Below, in pieces: positions 12,873-24,814 of a stretch of 64,000 nucleotides of DNA. Positions within the stretch are counted from its first letter, which is position 1. Every line of letters begins with the position of its first letter. The position numbers were made by a program, and so were the translations under genes. The notes below the pieces were generated by a model. That model was not told the DNA's origin. It worked only from the letters and a program-made list of their open reading frames with translations, and did no database searches. Location of the stretch: assembly GCA_025917655.1 (NCBI GenBank), contig CP084616.1, positions 1,674,001 to 1,738,000 on the forward strand, written 5' to 3'. The DNA is from Chlorella sorokiniana (Eukaryota; Chlorophyta; Trebouxiophyceae; Chlorellales; Chlorellaceae).

Positions 12873-13094
12873 GGGAGCAGCTTGGGTGCCACTCCTTGCC
12901 GTTGGCTGCCATTTCACACACTGGTTTGCTTCATGGTCGCTCTTGATCGGAAGAACTGCAATTTCTTTATTCTCGTGCTTCAGATATCAGTGCTGCGTGC
13001 GGTATTGAGTGTGCATCGTATTGAAGTCGAGCTGACCTGGAACCTGACTGTCGCACTGCCGTTGAACTGTGGGCTTAAACCACGGTGACAGCAC

Positions 13095-13099
13095 TGTAA
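13095..13099 (+). terminator. TGTAA poly(A) signal of the T2 RNase gene
   Basis: TGTAA lies about 220 nt after the RNase stop codon. Green algae typically use this pentamer as the polyadenylation signal. A short motif can occur by chance, so support comes only from position and strand. Confidence 0.5.
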
Positions 13100-13650
13100 C
13101 TCAGACCGTGCAGGCAGGCATGCGGGCAAGGTTGGGGGCGGCGGCTGACAGCAGGGCTGTCTTGAACCTGGACATGGAAAGCAGGTTCCAAAGCACAGCG
13201 GGCACAGCACAGCGGTGCCACCAGGTTCAGTCAGCATCAGGGCCGCCACCAAGCCGGCCAGGCCGCCACGTGCACCCGCCCTCAGCCAGCACGCTGCAGG
13301 GGCCAGGCGCGGCCGCCCGCCTGGCAGCATGCGGCACGCTGCATTCGGGCGGGCACCAGGTCAGTTATGGCTGCCGCCGCCGCTGCCGCCGCTGCGGACA
13401 GCGGCTTCCTGCACCCGCTGCAGCTGCCGCTCCTGCGCAGGCACCATTCGCGCGGCGTGCAGGCGTGAGCGCCAGACAACAGGCTGAGGCAGGGCCACAG
13501 CCGGCGCTGCCTGTGCAGGTTCGCGCTGCATGCACGCTCAAGAAGGCGAGGGGGCATCCTGAGGTGGAGGGGAGTGTGGCAGCGCCGCAGCCAGCCAGCA
13601 CATGCCAGTCCGGCATGCAAGCATGACAGCTGGATGCCTCCGCTTTCCTC

Positions 13651-13655
13651 GCTTA
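13651..13655 (-). terminator. TGTAA poly(A) signal of the WDR44-like gene
   Basis: The minus-strand TGTAA lies about 125 nt downstream of the WDR44-like stop codon, a normal distance for a green-algal 3' end. Confidence 0.5.
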
Positions 13656-13777
13656 CACACTCAGGATCAACCTCAACCGAATGCCTCCCCAGGCTCATGA
13701 GCAGCGCAGGAGCTGCTCTGGCGGGTGGCTGCAGCGCGACGCCGCAGCGGCACTCAACAGGCTGCCGTCCCACACGC

Positions 13778-16700
13778 TCACAGCCACTGCGGCAGGCCGA
13801 TGTTCTCGTACACCCGAATCTCGCCGGTGTAGCCAGCGGTGAGAAGAACCTGCAGGGGAGGCTCGGGAGGGAGGCAGGGCGGATGGGAGCGGCGCTGCAG
13901 GCGTGCAGCGGGCCAACGGTTGCTGGGCTGGGGCGGCGGCAGGCCGCAGGCCACCAGCCTGCCGCTCGGCGGGAGCAGCGTCGCCGCAGCGGAGCGCACC
14001 TGCCCGCACGCACGCGCCGCCGCCAGCGCCGCCTCGCCTTCGGCACGGTCGCCCAGCGAGTTGCTGCGCTGGTGCCGCAGCGCTGCCCCAGTCGGGCTCA
14101 TGCTCTCCGCTGTGAAGGGCAGGGCAGGGGGAGTGTGTGTGTGTGGAGTGTGTGTGCGGGCGTGGGGGTGGGGAAGACGAGGAGGCGCGCAGGACGCAGA
14201 CGCTGTGCACAGCCACTGCCCTGTGCGGTTGCTGACAGGGGCGCAGGGCGGCGCCAGCTGGCGGCTGCAGGCGAGGCCCGCCTCAGCGGGCGCATGCCCC
14301 CTCTCCTGGATCGCAGCCGCGCCCCCTCTTCTTGCGCGCCCGAGGCGCGTCCGGCTGGGGCAGAGCCCCCACCCCCTTCCAGGCAGCGGAGGCAGCGGCG
14401 GCAGCAGGGGTTTCACCCGAGCGGTGGCAGGAGGCGGGGGCGAAGGCAGCTACCGTGACTATGTCGCCGTTGGCCTGGAAGCACTCGTAGGAAGAGTTCT
14501 TCTCCTGCTTTCCAAAGAAAAGGGGGACGTTTGGAGTTCAACTAGCTGGTGGGGTGGGGGCCCGGGGGATGGGGAAGTGATGCAAGAGAGCCGCAAGCGT
14601 TCAGGCGGACCAGCCTGTGCAGCAGCCCCCTGCCCCTCCCCCCCAAAAAACGGAAAACTTCCCCTGCAGCCCTTCCAACACACGCAAGCTCCGCGGGCGC
14701 CACCCACCCACCCTGGCCAGCGGGTTGTCTGGCTCGCGCTGGAACGACGCGCCCGGGCGCCGCTGGGCGGCACGCCGCTCTTGCGCGTTCCCCACACGTA
14801 GACCCAGCCGTCGTCCGAGCCGCATGTGATGTAGTCGCCGCCAGGGGAGAAGCAGGCGCGTATCTGGCGGTACAGGGGCGGTACAGAGGCATCCCATTTA
14901 AAGGTGCCGTGCGGGTGCAGCGTGTTGGCACCTTGTTTTGTGGCAGTGTTCGAGGTCAAAGCGGCGGCTGGGGGCGGCTGGGCAGAGGGGCCTCCGCAGA
15001 GGGAGGAGGTGGCGGCGGAAGCATGGGCGGCGGGCAGGCGGGCAGCGGGCGGCGGCGGGGCGCAGAAACAGTGCAGGGAGGGCCAGCCCGGATCCCTGGA
15101 TCTCTGTAGAAAAAGCTAGACCCCAGGAAGCTGACACTTGGGCACCAGGGGCTTTACACCCTAGCGAGACGGGCAAGCCACGACCAGCCAGCCAGCCAGC
15201 CACCCACCTGCGTGTTGCGGTTGGTGTGCCCCTTGTACTTGCAGCGCAGGGTGTACCCGTCGTACAGCCTGCGGTACGGCACGCGGGGCGGGTCCGCCGT
15301 GGGGCATTGCGTCAATCGAGCGTCAACCCCCAGGTTGCTGGCTGGTGCACCCTGCCAGCAGCGCTCCGCCAGGGAGGCACTCCGGGAACGCGGTACGACT
15401 GTGCAGCTTCACGCACGCCTCGCGTGTTCCAGGAAGCTGCCTCCCGACACGCTCACAGGCGCACGGTATGAAAGCCTTTCCCCCTGCGCCGCCGCTCACC
15501 TCACGCGCGAGTCATTGGACGTGATGAGCAGCTTGCCGGGGTCTGTGGGCAGGAAGGAGAGCCCCGTGATCTTCTTGCCCCGTGAGTGCTGCCCCGCTTG
15601 TTCTTCACGTCTGCGACAGGGCACATGCAGGGGATCGGGGTGTATGCAGGGAGTGTGTGTGTGTGGGGGGGCGCTGGACGCACGGGTGTCCAGGTGTCCG
15701 AGGGGATGGGGGTTGGCTGGAGAGAGCAAGCGGTGTGGGGGCCGGCCTGGCACACGTGCAGCCGAGAGCAACGCGCTTGCGGCAGGGTGCAGGCGGTGCC
15801 GCGGCGCAGCATGCGCGGTGCCAGCGGCGGCGCGGCACCCACCCAGCTGCGCCTCATACTCCAGGCCGCTGCCTTCTATGCTGTAGAAGCGGCACTTGCC
15901 CTTCATCGTGCCCACCACCGCCTTGCGACCGTCTGCGCCGCAGCAGCGGGTGGGCAGGAAAGAGGGGGCGGGGTTACTCGCGGCGTTCGCCGGCCAGGGG
16001 TCCGGTCAGGCAGCCAGCGCGACAGGATGCCGCCCAGCAACGGCGCCCATCAGGTTTCCCACACGGACGCGGGCTTGCACCCCTGAATCGCAGCGCTGCT
16101 GGGCCAGGTGGGGGCGAGGGCTGGCCCTCGCCCACGTGCGGCGGCACATGGCAGCTGCCGCGCAGCTGCCCTACAGCTGCCGCCACGCACCCAGGCAGTA
16201 CGTGACGGCGGTGACCATCTCGTGCACGTCCTGCCAGGACACCACGCGCTGCTCGGGGATGTTCCACAGCCGCACCTTGCCGTCGATGGAGCCGCTGCAG
16301 GGCGGGAGAGGACCGGTTGAACAAGACGGTTGTTCAGCAGCGGGTGACGGGGACAGGGTTCAGCGGCGGGTGAAAGGGCGGAGGTTCAGCAGCGGGCAGG
16401 AGAGCGGGTGTCAAGCGGACTGGCGGCCAAGGGGGGGCAGCCGCGTCGTTGCAGGGGAGCGGGGCCGGGACCGCATCCGCGGGCTGCTGCTGCCGCTCAG
16501 TCAGCGTCAGCGCGGCGCCCGGGCGGGCAAGCTGAGGGGTCGGGCGCATGGATCCGGCGGCTGAGCACCCACCTGAGGAACATCTTGTCGTCAAGAGGGT
16601 GGAAGTCAATAGCGGTCACAAAGTCGGTGTGCCTGCGGCAGGCGGGAGGGGGAGGGGCAGGGGCGGCGACGGGCCGCAGCGTTTGTGAACACTGCTTGGA

Positions 16701-19700
16701 TGGGCGGTGGCACACACGCACACGCCTACCGCGCCCCCACAGCTGGCCCGGCACACAGCTGGCAGGGGAGGGCGGGAGGCGTTCCCCGGACGGGCGGCAA
16801 GGTGCATGCAGGATGGCGCCCCTCCACAGCACGCGGCTGGTGTGCCGGGCAGCAGAGGTGGAAACGCGAGTGCGGCGGGTTGGTTGGGGGACAGCAAGGC
16901 TCCTGCCGAGTCAGCCGCGCTCACTTGAACACACGCAGGCACTCGTCCATCGAGATGTGCCACAGCCGCACCGTCTTGTCCATGGACGCCGACAGCAGGA
17001 ACTGTGGGGCCAGCGGCGGGTGACGGATGAGTGGGTGGAGTGGGGGAGAGGGAGCGGAGGGGGTGCAGGGTTGCTGAAGCATGGCTGGTGGAGCGGTTGG
17101 TGGCGGGGGGCGGGTGATGGGGGAGGAGTGGGGGCCGGCGGCCGAATGCCGAGGAAACGCCGCTGCTTCTATCTCTCCGCTTTTGGCCGCAGCTTCCTTG
17201 CCTGCAAGCAAGTCTCACATGCATGCACGCCGAAGCAGCCAGGGCCCCCCACCTGTGTCTTGGACCAGCAGAGGTCCAGCACATCCTGCTTGTGGCCGCG
17301 GTACGTCCTGCGGTACCGCAGCAGAGCAGCCCCGCCAGGTCAGCAGGAGCGGCGGGGAAACAGCACGCCCGGGAGGCGGGCGGGCAGCGCTGCACACAGA
17401 CGCGCCGGCGCAACACGCGGGCGCCGAACTCTGCGGCCGGTGCGGCGGCGCACCGATAGGGCCGCTGTTGGAAGACGGCAACGGCCGGGTCCGCCAGCAA
17501 GGCGCCGTCGCCGCCGCCGCCGCCGCCGCCGCGATCCTCCAGCGGCGCTTCCGACTCGAGCGGTGTGCCCGGGCGCTGGCGGCGCCGCGGCTGGGGCAGA
17601 CCTCCCAGACGCGGATCACGCAGTCCTGGCCCGCTGCAGCGCCAGCCAGGGAAGCGTGGACGCCGTTGAGGAGGCTGCTGCCGGAGGCGCTGGCGGCCGG
17701 CCGGCCACAGCCGTGCGTGCGTCGCAGGCAGCGAACCAACCCAAAGGCAACAGGAGCGCGTTTCGGGCAACTGAAAGGCAACAGGAGCGCGTTTCGGGCG
17801 CGGCTGCGGCGTCACCTGAGGCCAGGAACTTTCCGTTCCGCGAGAACTTGAGGGTCCACACCACGCCCTGGTGGCCCCCAGCTGCTGCACCAGCCGCAGG
17901 TCGGTGAACTCCTTGAAGCTCTTGCGGTACACCTGCGGTACCGATGCGGCACACGTGTGCATGTGCTTGTGCGGCGCTGCCGAGCGGGCGGCACTGTGCG
18001 GGGGGGGCCCGAGGGCCCACCACACGCATGCGCTGCAGCCGCAGCAGCAGCAAGACACAGGAGAGCAGAGTGCCTCGCGCCCTTCACACAGCAAGCTGCT
18101 AGCCCTTCCCCGCACGCGCCTGCACCTTCACCGGCTGGCCCTGCCGGTCGTCCGCCTGCGCCGGGCATGGCCGCTATGGTGCCGCCGCGCGCGTCGCGCG
18201 CGCCGCCGGGGGAGCCCGGCGAGCCGCCGCCGCCGCGGGGGCTGGACTTGAGGTTGCCTATCACGCTGCCCACGTTGGTCTTGACCCAGGTAGCACCCGT
18301 GGAGAAGCCCTTCAGGCTCTTCTGCGCCGCGTGCTGCACGCTGGAGCCGACGGCGGCGGCGGCGGCCGCCGCCCCCTGCCGCCGCCGTGGCGCTGGCTGC
18401 CAGCACGTGCTGGGGCGCGGGGGCCGGCTGCGGCACCTTGAAGTAGCCCAGCGTGTCTTCAAACTGGTTCAGGCTGCAGGCAAAACGTTGTAAGATTATA
18501 CAATAAAGTAAGGTTAGGCTAGGGTGGAGGTGCAGCGTGCTCAACCGAAACAGGAGGCTCGCACAACGGCTTTGCCGAGGGTGCAGCCTGCAGGCAGCCG
18601 CCGCTGCCTCGCTGCGCACCCGACCACTGCCAAGGCGCCGACCCCGCGGCTCACGTTCCACCCAGCAGGAGAGAAAGAAACTGGCTCACCTCATCTCTCG
18701 CCCGGAGAGCAGCTCGGTGACGCGGCCGCCGCCGTCGATGCCGGCGCCCAGGGGGCCGCGCGCCTCGGCCTCCGTCTCCGCCTCCATCACGTACACGTTG
18801 CCTGTGTCTATGTCCTTGATCCAGTACCGCTGCGGTACAGCAGCGGACGGGAGGAGGGCGGGGAGGGCGGCTCGTCAGGCGCGGCGCCCTCGCGCGATTC
18901 AAAAGGAGGTCGTGTGTACCAGCAGCCACTCCCCCTGTCGCGCCAGGCGGGGAGCGCCCTACACAGCGCTGGGCCCCCGCCAGCTTCCGGCACAGCTTGC
19001 AAAGCAGACAAGCTCTCCCCTGTGCACGTGGCGTGTGCTACGCCGGCAAGCGGACGCCCAGGCTTGCTGGTCGCACTGACAGACGCGCCGGGTGCGGCGC
19101 GGCAGGCGGGGCGGGTGCAGCGCGCGGCAGCCACCTGGTCTAGCGAGTACTCCCGGCCAGCATCCAGATCCTTTATCTTGAACATCTCCTGCGGTATGCT
19201 GTAGATGCCGGTGGTGGGTGCCGACGCGCTGGGCACGCTGAACATGGCGGCGCCCCCGGTGGCTGCCGCCGCAGCGCGCTGCCGCCGTTGGCAGGGCCGC
19301 CCGCTTGCTGCGCCGGCGGGCCCGCCACGCCGTGCTGCGGTGCGGGCCCCGCTGCCACGGCCCCCGCCCGCGCTGCGGCGACCGCCGCGGCTGCTGCTGC
19401 TGCTGAGGTTGCTGCCGCTGCGGCCCCGCTGCCTGCGCTTTGCGCGTCGAGCGCGATGCCTTCCAGCTGTGCGGCCACATCAGCGACGGGCGCTGTGGCG
19501 GCGCCGCGGCTGCTGAGCGGCCGCTGCGGCGGCGAGCTGGCTGTGTCTACTGTCAAGGTGCGCTCGCTGGCTGCGCTGCTGCCACGCGACGCGAGGTCGG
19601 CCGACCGCCGCCGTCCGGCTGCAAGGCGGGAGTGAGCGGCAGCAGGCAATGCCAGCATGGAACAGCACCCTGACGGCCGACGATGCCTCACTGTACAATC

Positions 19701-20169
19701 AGCGCAATGCCATCTCACTCAGTACCCCCACACAAGAGCAGCAGAACAGTCGGGAAGCTGTCGGCTAACAGCAGCGAGTGTGGTGGCGACTGCAGTGGGC
19801 TGCTGCTGCGGCGGCCTCACCTGACAGGCTGTGTGCACGGCTGCCCAAGGAGGCGGTCTCCTGCTCCTCTGCGCTCTCATACACGTCGGTGCTGCTGCTG
19901 GGCTGCGATTCCAGTGCCGGTAGGCCGGTCTGGCGTCGGCTGCCCATTTGCCTCCCACTGGTCTCTGCTGATCGCTCACGGCTCTCCCGAGCCCCCTGCG
20001 AACGGCAGAAGCCGGCAAGCGACCACCTGGCGCCCGGTCGGTAGTTCCACTCTTTCCCACGGGGGCTAAAGGCCGGCGGAATGGATGAACGAGAATCAAG
20101 GCCGTTGGCAGATCGCGAAAGCAGCATGCTGCCGCGCCTCCCCGTCCATCCTGCTGAGGTGCCGTCCAC
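13778..20169 (-). CDS. WDR44-like WD40-repeat protein
   Basis: Scaffold-type WD40 protein resembling animal WDR44 and its plant homologues. About 17 exons. Exon 1 (20169-19821) is Ser/Arg-rich. Exon 2 holds [20 protein letters not shown]. The exon starting near 18829 reads [20 protein letters not shown]. The next (18476 down) holds [14 protein letters not shown] and [22 protein letters not shown] repeats follow: [20 protein letters not shown] then [15 protein letters not shown] (17930-17815), [47 protein letters not shown] (17000-16924), [116 protein letters not shown] and the last exon [23 protein letters not shown]44 proteins in animals act with RAB11 in membrane traffic; that role here is inference. 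One apparent frame slip lies in exon 2 (about 19270-19290). Confidence 0.92.
17743..17799. repeat. Direct duplication, 26 bp with 31-bp period, in a WDR44 intron
   Basis: The segment aaaggcaacaggagcgcgtt plus six bases occurs at 17743-17768 and again, identical, at 17774-17799. It sits in the intron just downstream (minus strand) of the exon ending near 17815. Confidence 0.85.
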
Positions 20170-20288
20170 TCAGCATCTGCAATGGCAGATCGAGGAAACT
20201 CAGTTGCTTTATTCCCATTTACCTATCTGACTTACATCGGCTGTTCAGGATCGGCCCCTGGGCCGCTGAACTCTTGGGCGCCCCAAAC
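20170..20288. promoter_or_regulatory. Compact bidirectional promoter, WDR44-like / wax synthase
   Basis: Only 119 bp separate the two divergent start codons (20169 on the minus strand, 20289 on the plus). Both 5' UTRs and both core promoters must share this stretch unless upstream untranslated exons exist. It is more AT-rich than the flanking exons, and no TATA box is obvious. Confidence 0.6.
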
Positions 20289-22657
20289 ATGGTGCCGAAC
20301 ACCAGCCAGCTGTTGCACCTTTCCTGGCCTCACAACCTGAGCGTCGTGATACTATTCTCGTTCCTGAGCTCGTGCTGGCTGCGCCTGGCCAACCACAGCT
20401 TCGGCAGCAAGAGCCCTGGCCTGCGCCTGGCGGCGTCGCTGCCGGTGCTGGCGGGCAACGCGGCGGCGCCGCTGCTGCTCGACCGCGCCGCCGAGCCCGT
20501 GACCCTGGCCTTCACCGCCTTCCTGCTGACGTGGCTCGGCAACTTCAAAGCCATCGCCGCGGCTGGCAGGCGGGGTGAGCGCCCGGCGCCCGCCGCTCCT
20601 CTCTGTGCTGCCCGCTTGTTGTGCTGAAGGCTGCCCGCGGCCCCACCAGCGGCATGCTGGCGCCACTCTGCCTTCTGAACCCCGCATGCCTGGGGTGCAG
20701 GCCCCCTGGCGCAGCAGCCCTGGGGCCCGCTGCAGCACTGGGCGCTCTACGTGCTGCCCATCGTGCCTGCAGCGGGCTCCGCCGCAGCGCCGCGGCGGGC
20801 GCCGCGCAGCAGCCACCACACCAGCCCGGGCACAGAGGCGCAGATGCTGCTCAGGCGCGGCCCGCATGCACCTGCTACCGCCGGCTTTCATCTGCGCCCG
20901 CTTCCTGGCGGCTGGCATGCTGGCTGGCCTGTTGGCCGCGCTGAGCCTGCTGCGGCCGTGACCTGCGCTTCGGCCCCGTTGTGAATGTGACGGGCGCTGC
21001 GGCCCGCGCCTGCGCCCTCCGACGCTGCAGGTGGCTCCTCAAGGCCGCCCTCACCGCCGCCGTCGTGTTCGCGGTGCAGCTGCCGGGCCTGCCGCCCTTT
21101 GCCAGGTCCTGCCTCTACGTGCTCGGTGGGTTCCCCACAGCTGCAGCGCAGCTTCTGGAACACACCCAAGCGTGTTGTCCAGCTGGGTGCCTTGCTACTG
21201 CTGCTTCTGACCCAGCAGCAGGCCACGACACGCCTGCAAAGACCGGAAACCGCCCAGCTTCCGTCCAACAGTGGTACCGCTGTACTGCAGGGCTGTACAC
21301 GATGCTGGGCGTGGTCATGGACGGCCCCGCGGCGCTTGTGCTGCGCCCGCTGCGCCTGAACCTTGCCCCCACTTCCTTCCCCCTGGGAGAGCCGCTCCCT
21401 GGCGGCATTCTGGTGCGCCGCCGCCGCCGCCTCGGAGCGCCGCCGCCCGCTGCCTCCTCCCGCTCGCCCTCTGCGCCGTTTGCTGGCATCGCGCAGCTGT
21501 AGTTGAAGCACGAGAGCCTCACCGGGCGGCCGCTCCCTGGCCCCGAGCGGCAGCAGGCGCGGCCGTGCATCCACTCAACTCCCGTTGTTTTTCCCTTTGC
21601 CTGTTGGTGCAGGGGTACACATTGGAACCAGGCAGCCGGCAACGCGCTGCGCACCACGGTGTACGAACCAATAGTGCAGGGGAAGCTGGTGGATGGCGGC
21701 GCCTCCACAGGCGCAGCCCGCCGCCGCAGCGCGCGCCTCGCGGCGGCCGCCGTCGGCAGCGGCGACGGCGGAGAGGGGCGGCGGCTGGCGGGCATGGCCG
21801 CCGCCTTCCTAGCCAGCGGCTTGGCGCACGAAGCCATTTTCTGGTGCGGGGATCCGGGCCGCGCCGGGGGTGACCAACCAAAGGCGTCGGGCTGAGCGGC
21901 GCTGCATGCCCCTCATGCCGCTCGTCCTGCTCACCTCCTTGCTTTGTGCAGGTATGTTGAAGGCAGCTTCACGAGGAACCTCGCTTGGTTGTGGTTTTTC
22001 GCGAGTGAGCATTCATGCAGCAGGGGCAATTGCGTATGAGCGGTGCAGAAGCCGTCCCGCCGCCCGCGCAGTGCAAGGACACGTGTGCTCGTCAGTTTTG
22101 ACTATGCTGTGGGCATCAGCACCCTTGACGTGCTGCTCATGGATCTGTTGCCACGCCCTCCCCCGCCCGCAGTCCAGGCGCCGTTGGTGGTTGGGGAACG
22201 GTGGCTGCTGGGGCGCTGCGGCGGGCGGGGCTGGCGCCGCCAGAGTGGCTGCGCGTGGCCGCCACGCTGGTGAGCTGGCGCCGGCACAGTCGCGCTGGAA
22301 ACGACGTTCCGACAGCAGGCAGCGGGCGGTGGTTGTGGGTTGCAGCATGCAGCCAGCGGGCACTTGCGTGTCCCTGCTGCCGCCAGGGGCGGTGTGCTGT
22401 GGCGTGTTGCAGTGCGCCACCGCCCCTCCGAGGAAGCACCCCTCCAAGCTGCCCTTCTCCCTCTGACTCCAGCACCGGCTCTGCCGGCCCTCCCACCCCA
22501 TCCCTCTCAGGGTGTGCTGCTCGTTTCAGCGCACTGGCTGTTCTTCCAACCCGCCGAGCAGGCGGGCGTGACGGAGCGGTTTGCGGCCAGCATGCGCCAG
22601 TCGTACGCGGGCCTGGCGGCGCTGCCGGCAGCGCTGCTGACGCGGGGCAGCGCGTGA
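20289..22657 (+). CDS. Wax synthase-like long-chain-alcohol O-acyltransferase (MBOAT-related)
   Basis: Membrane acyltransferase that would join an acyl-CoA to a fatty alcohol, or a related acceptor, in the ER. Exon 1 starts MVPNTSQLLHLSWPHNLSVV and has hydrophobic helices, ending with the family block LAFTAFLLTWLGNFKAIAAA. Later exons give LLKAALTAAVVFAVQLPG (about 21030), a helix with MLGVVMDGPAALVLRPLRLN (21301 on), SLAAFW (about 21400), HWNQAAGNALRTTVYEPIV (21625 on; with the preceding FW this matches the family FW-x-x-x-WN region), AAFLASGLAHEAIFW with the conserved His (21800-21845), YVEGSFTRNLAWLWFF (21953 on), LRRAGLAPPEWLRVAATL (22220 on) and the last exon VLLVSAHWLFFQPAEQAGV to the stop at 22657. 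Exon joins near 22210 need one extra or one missing base. Substrate is unproven; other wax synthase/DGAT relatives are possible. Confidence 0.86.
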
Positions 22658-23021
22658 CAAGGATGGCGGCTTCGTTTGGTGCTGCAACATGGCATGCCCT
22701 GCTGGGCAGCCATGCCGTCGCCTGGCGCGTTGGCTTGGCCCTCAGCTTGAAGCTTTCCAGACGCACGGCCAAGGATGGAGCCCTTGCAGCCCTCTTGTGT
22801 TGCCTAAGAAGCTGCATGCTTGCATTGCCCAGTCTTGGTGCCTGCCAGTCCTTTCCTGCACAGCACCGTGCTGTACTGTGCCTGTATCGCTGCCCACATT
22901 CCAAGAGCCGGAAATGTGTTGACAGGCCAGCGCGAGGAACAACACATAGGGCCCAGCGCCAGCGAGCGCCGCAAGCGCTCTCGCTGGGCAGCAATCAGCA
23001 TGCTGCCAAGCTAAATGCAGC
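22658..23021. other. Convergent intergenic region, wax synthase / TAF9
   Basis: 3' UTR space for two convergent genes. No TGTAA signal is visible on either strand and no further gene is recognised. Confidence 0.4.
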
Positions 23022-24317
23022 CTAAATGGTTTCTTGGTCCACGTCCATCCCTCCTGCCTCCTCCTCTGGCAGGGCCGGCATGTCTTCGTCGTCCTCCTCC
23101 TCCTCCTCCTGTTGCCGCTGCTGCTGCTGCTCGCCTGGGGCCGGGAAGGGCTCCGCGCCGCCGGCCGCGGCGTCGGGCGGCGGCTGCCACTGCTGCGGAA
23201 TGTTGAGGGCCACCCGGCCTGGCTGTTGCCGCACAGCAAAGTGCTGCCGCGGCGGCCCTGCTGGCGGCGCGGGGGCTGGCGCCCGGCGGCGCCGCGCGCG
23301 TCCGTGGCCGCAGCTGGTAGTTTTGGCTCAGCAGGCAGTCGGCCACTGCGCGGCAGTGAGGGGGTGCGGGGCAGGGCAAGCCAGCGGCGTCACGGCGAAG
23401 ATGTCTGGCCCCAGAATGTTCATATATGAGTCAGCTAAGGTGAAGGTGGCACTCACTATTGAAGAGGGTGCGTAGGGAGCCTGGCAGAGCCGGTGGCTGC
23501 AGCTCGCTGCCATCCCTGCGGCGCCGCTCACCTGGAGGGAGCTTGATGCCGTGCTGCTTGTCAGAGGGCCCCGGTAGCGGCTGCGCGTTGACCACAGCGG
23601 CCAGAGCGTGCAGCTCGTGCAGTGGCGGCGGCTGCGGGCGCAGCCGCGCCTGCTGCGCCGCCGCCAGCGCGGTGTCCTGCGGCGTCAGCTCGGCGCCCGT
23701 GCCGCCTGCAGCGATGTTGATGGCCTGCGTGGGGCGGTAAACCGGGCGTGAATGCAAGGTGGGATGGCCGATCATGCCCATGCAAGCACGAGGAGGTGTG
23801 AGTGAAAAGCGTGCTGAAAAAACGGGCGCTGAGCTCTGCCACGTGAGGTGCAAGCGCAGAAACAAGCAGGCAGGAGTGGGCGCGCCGGCAGCGCTCGCAG
23901 AACGCAGGACCGGTGGGCTGCACCCACCTCTGCATCCTCCAGTAAGTCAGAGGCGCGGCGGAAGGTCAGGTCAACCAGAGCATGCACGACCTTTGGGTCA
24001 TACTTTGTGTGGCCCTGCAGGCAGCAAGACGGCCGGGCGTGGGTGTGGTCGGCGGGCTTGTCGGAAGAGCGGCAGTAGAGCGGGGTTGTGGAGGTGCGTC
24101 CCGCACTGCGCAAGGACGCATACCAGCCGCATGTGAGCGGACGCAAAGCACTTGCCAGAGAATGCAGCAGCTCTTTCATAGCCCGCATCTCCTCAGGCTC
24201 CTCAGGCTGCTGCTTCTGCGGTTGTGCGGTATTCTGCTGCCTCTTCGCATCGCTGTCAGCGTTTGCTTGCCACTCTGCTTGCCCTGGCAGCTTGTTGGGC
24301 CGAATGAGACATTGCAA
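23022..24317 (-). CDS. TAF9: TFIID subunit TAF9 (histone-fold protein)
   Basis: Histone-fold subunit of TFIID and SAGA-type complexes, pairing with TAF6 in the nucleus. Exon 1 (24317-24156) is Gln/Glu-rich and ends MRAMKELLHSL. Exon 2 (24014-23928) gives the histone-fold helix GHTKYDPKVVHALVDLTFRR then ASDLLEDAE. Exon 3 (about 23727-23532) holds AINIAAGGTGAELTPQD and then RLRPQPPPLHELHALAAVVN and AQPLPGPSDKQHGIKLPP, matching the conserved TAF9 Arg-Pro-Pro-Pro region. The last exon has CLLSQNYQLRP, the conserved end of the TAF9 domain, then a Gln-rich and very acidic tail ending GGMDVDQETI. Intron 1 keeps phase only if the donor is GC (24155-24154). Between NYQLRP and QHFAVRQQPGRVALNIPQQ the frame changes once (about 23255-23300). 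Confidence 0.88.
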
Positions 24318-24814
24318 GTGCGTTTAGAGGTGGCTATCGAGCTTGCGGGTAGATTGGATGCGATCCAATTTTTTGTTGCGGCACTGGCACGCTTCCCATG
24401 TTAAATCCGCCTTCCCCTGCTGCATGGAGTCCCCACTTCACGCCAGCAGGGCGGGGTGCCCGGGCATGCCCATGTGATTTCAGCGGCGGACCAAGGCCTC
24501 GCGAAGCATCAAACACAGTATACATTGCATGCGTATTGCTGCGACGCCCCCAGGTTGAGCGAGGGCTTCAGCACTGTCGACAACAGACCGATCGCGAGCA
24601 CAACGCAGCCTTGGAACCCTAGCAAAGGGCCGTGTAATCCGTGCAGAACTGACGGCCCCACCCGCAGTGCCCTGATTGTGCCAAACAGCCCTAGCGCCGC
24701 CTTGCCGCGCCGGGCGGCACGCGCCGGAAGGGAGACCCTGATCAGAGGCCTGCGGCGCCTGGTGCCGCCCGTCAGCACTCTGCCTGCCACCTGGGAGTCA
24801 GCATAAGTGCAGCT
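24318..24814. promoter_or_regulatory. Divergent promoter region, TAF9 / PA200
   Basis: 497 bp between divergent start codons should hold both promoters. There is an AT-rich patch near 24360-24400. No clear TATA box, repeat or coding segment was found. Confidence 0.45.

Larger units (their letters stand above)
12873..13777. other. Convergent 3'-3' intergenic region
   Basis: This region holds the 3' UTRs of the T2 RNase (plus) and the WDR44-like gene (minus). TGTAA, the usual green-algal poly(A) signal, is present at 13095-13099 on the plus strand and at 13651-13655 on the minus strand (seen as TTACA). No further gene is recognised. Confidence 0.5.

Noticed and set aside
16408-18115. Very long open frames on both strands within the WDR44 region
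   Set aside because: They run through clear splice sites and introns of the WD40 gene and have no recognisable domain.
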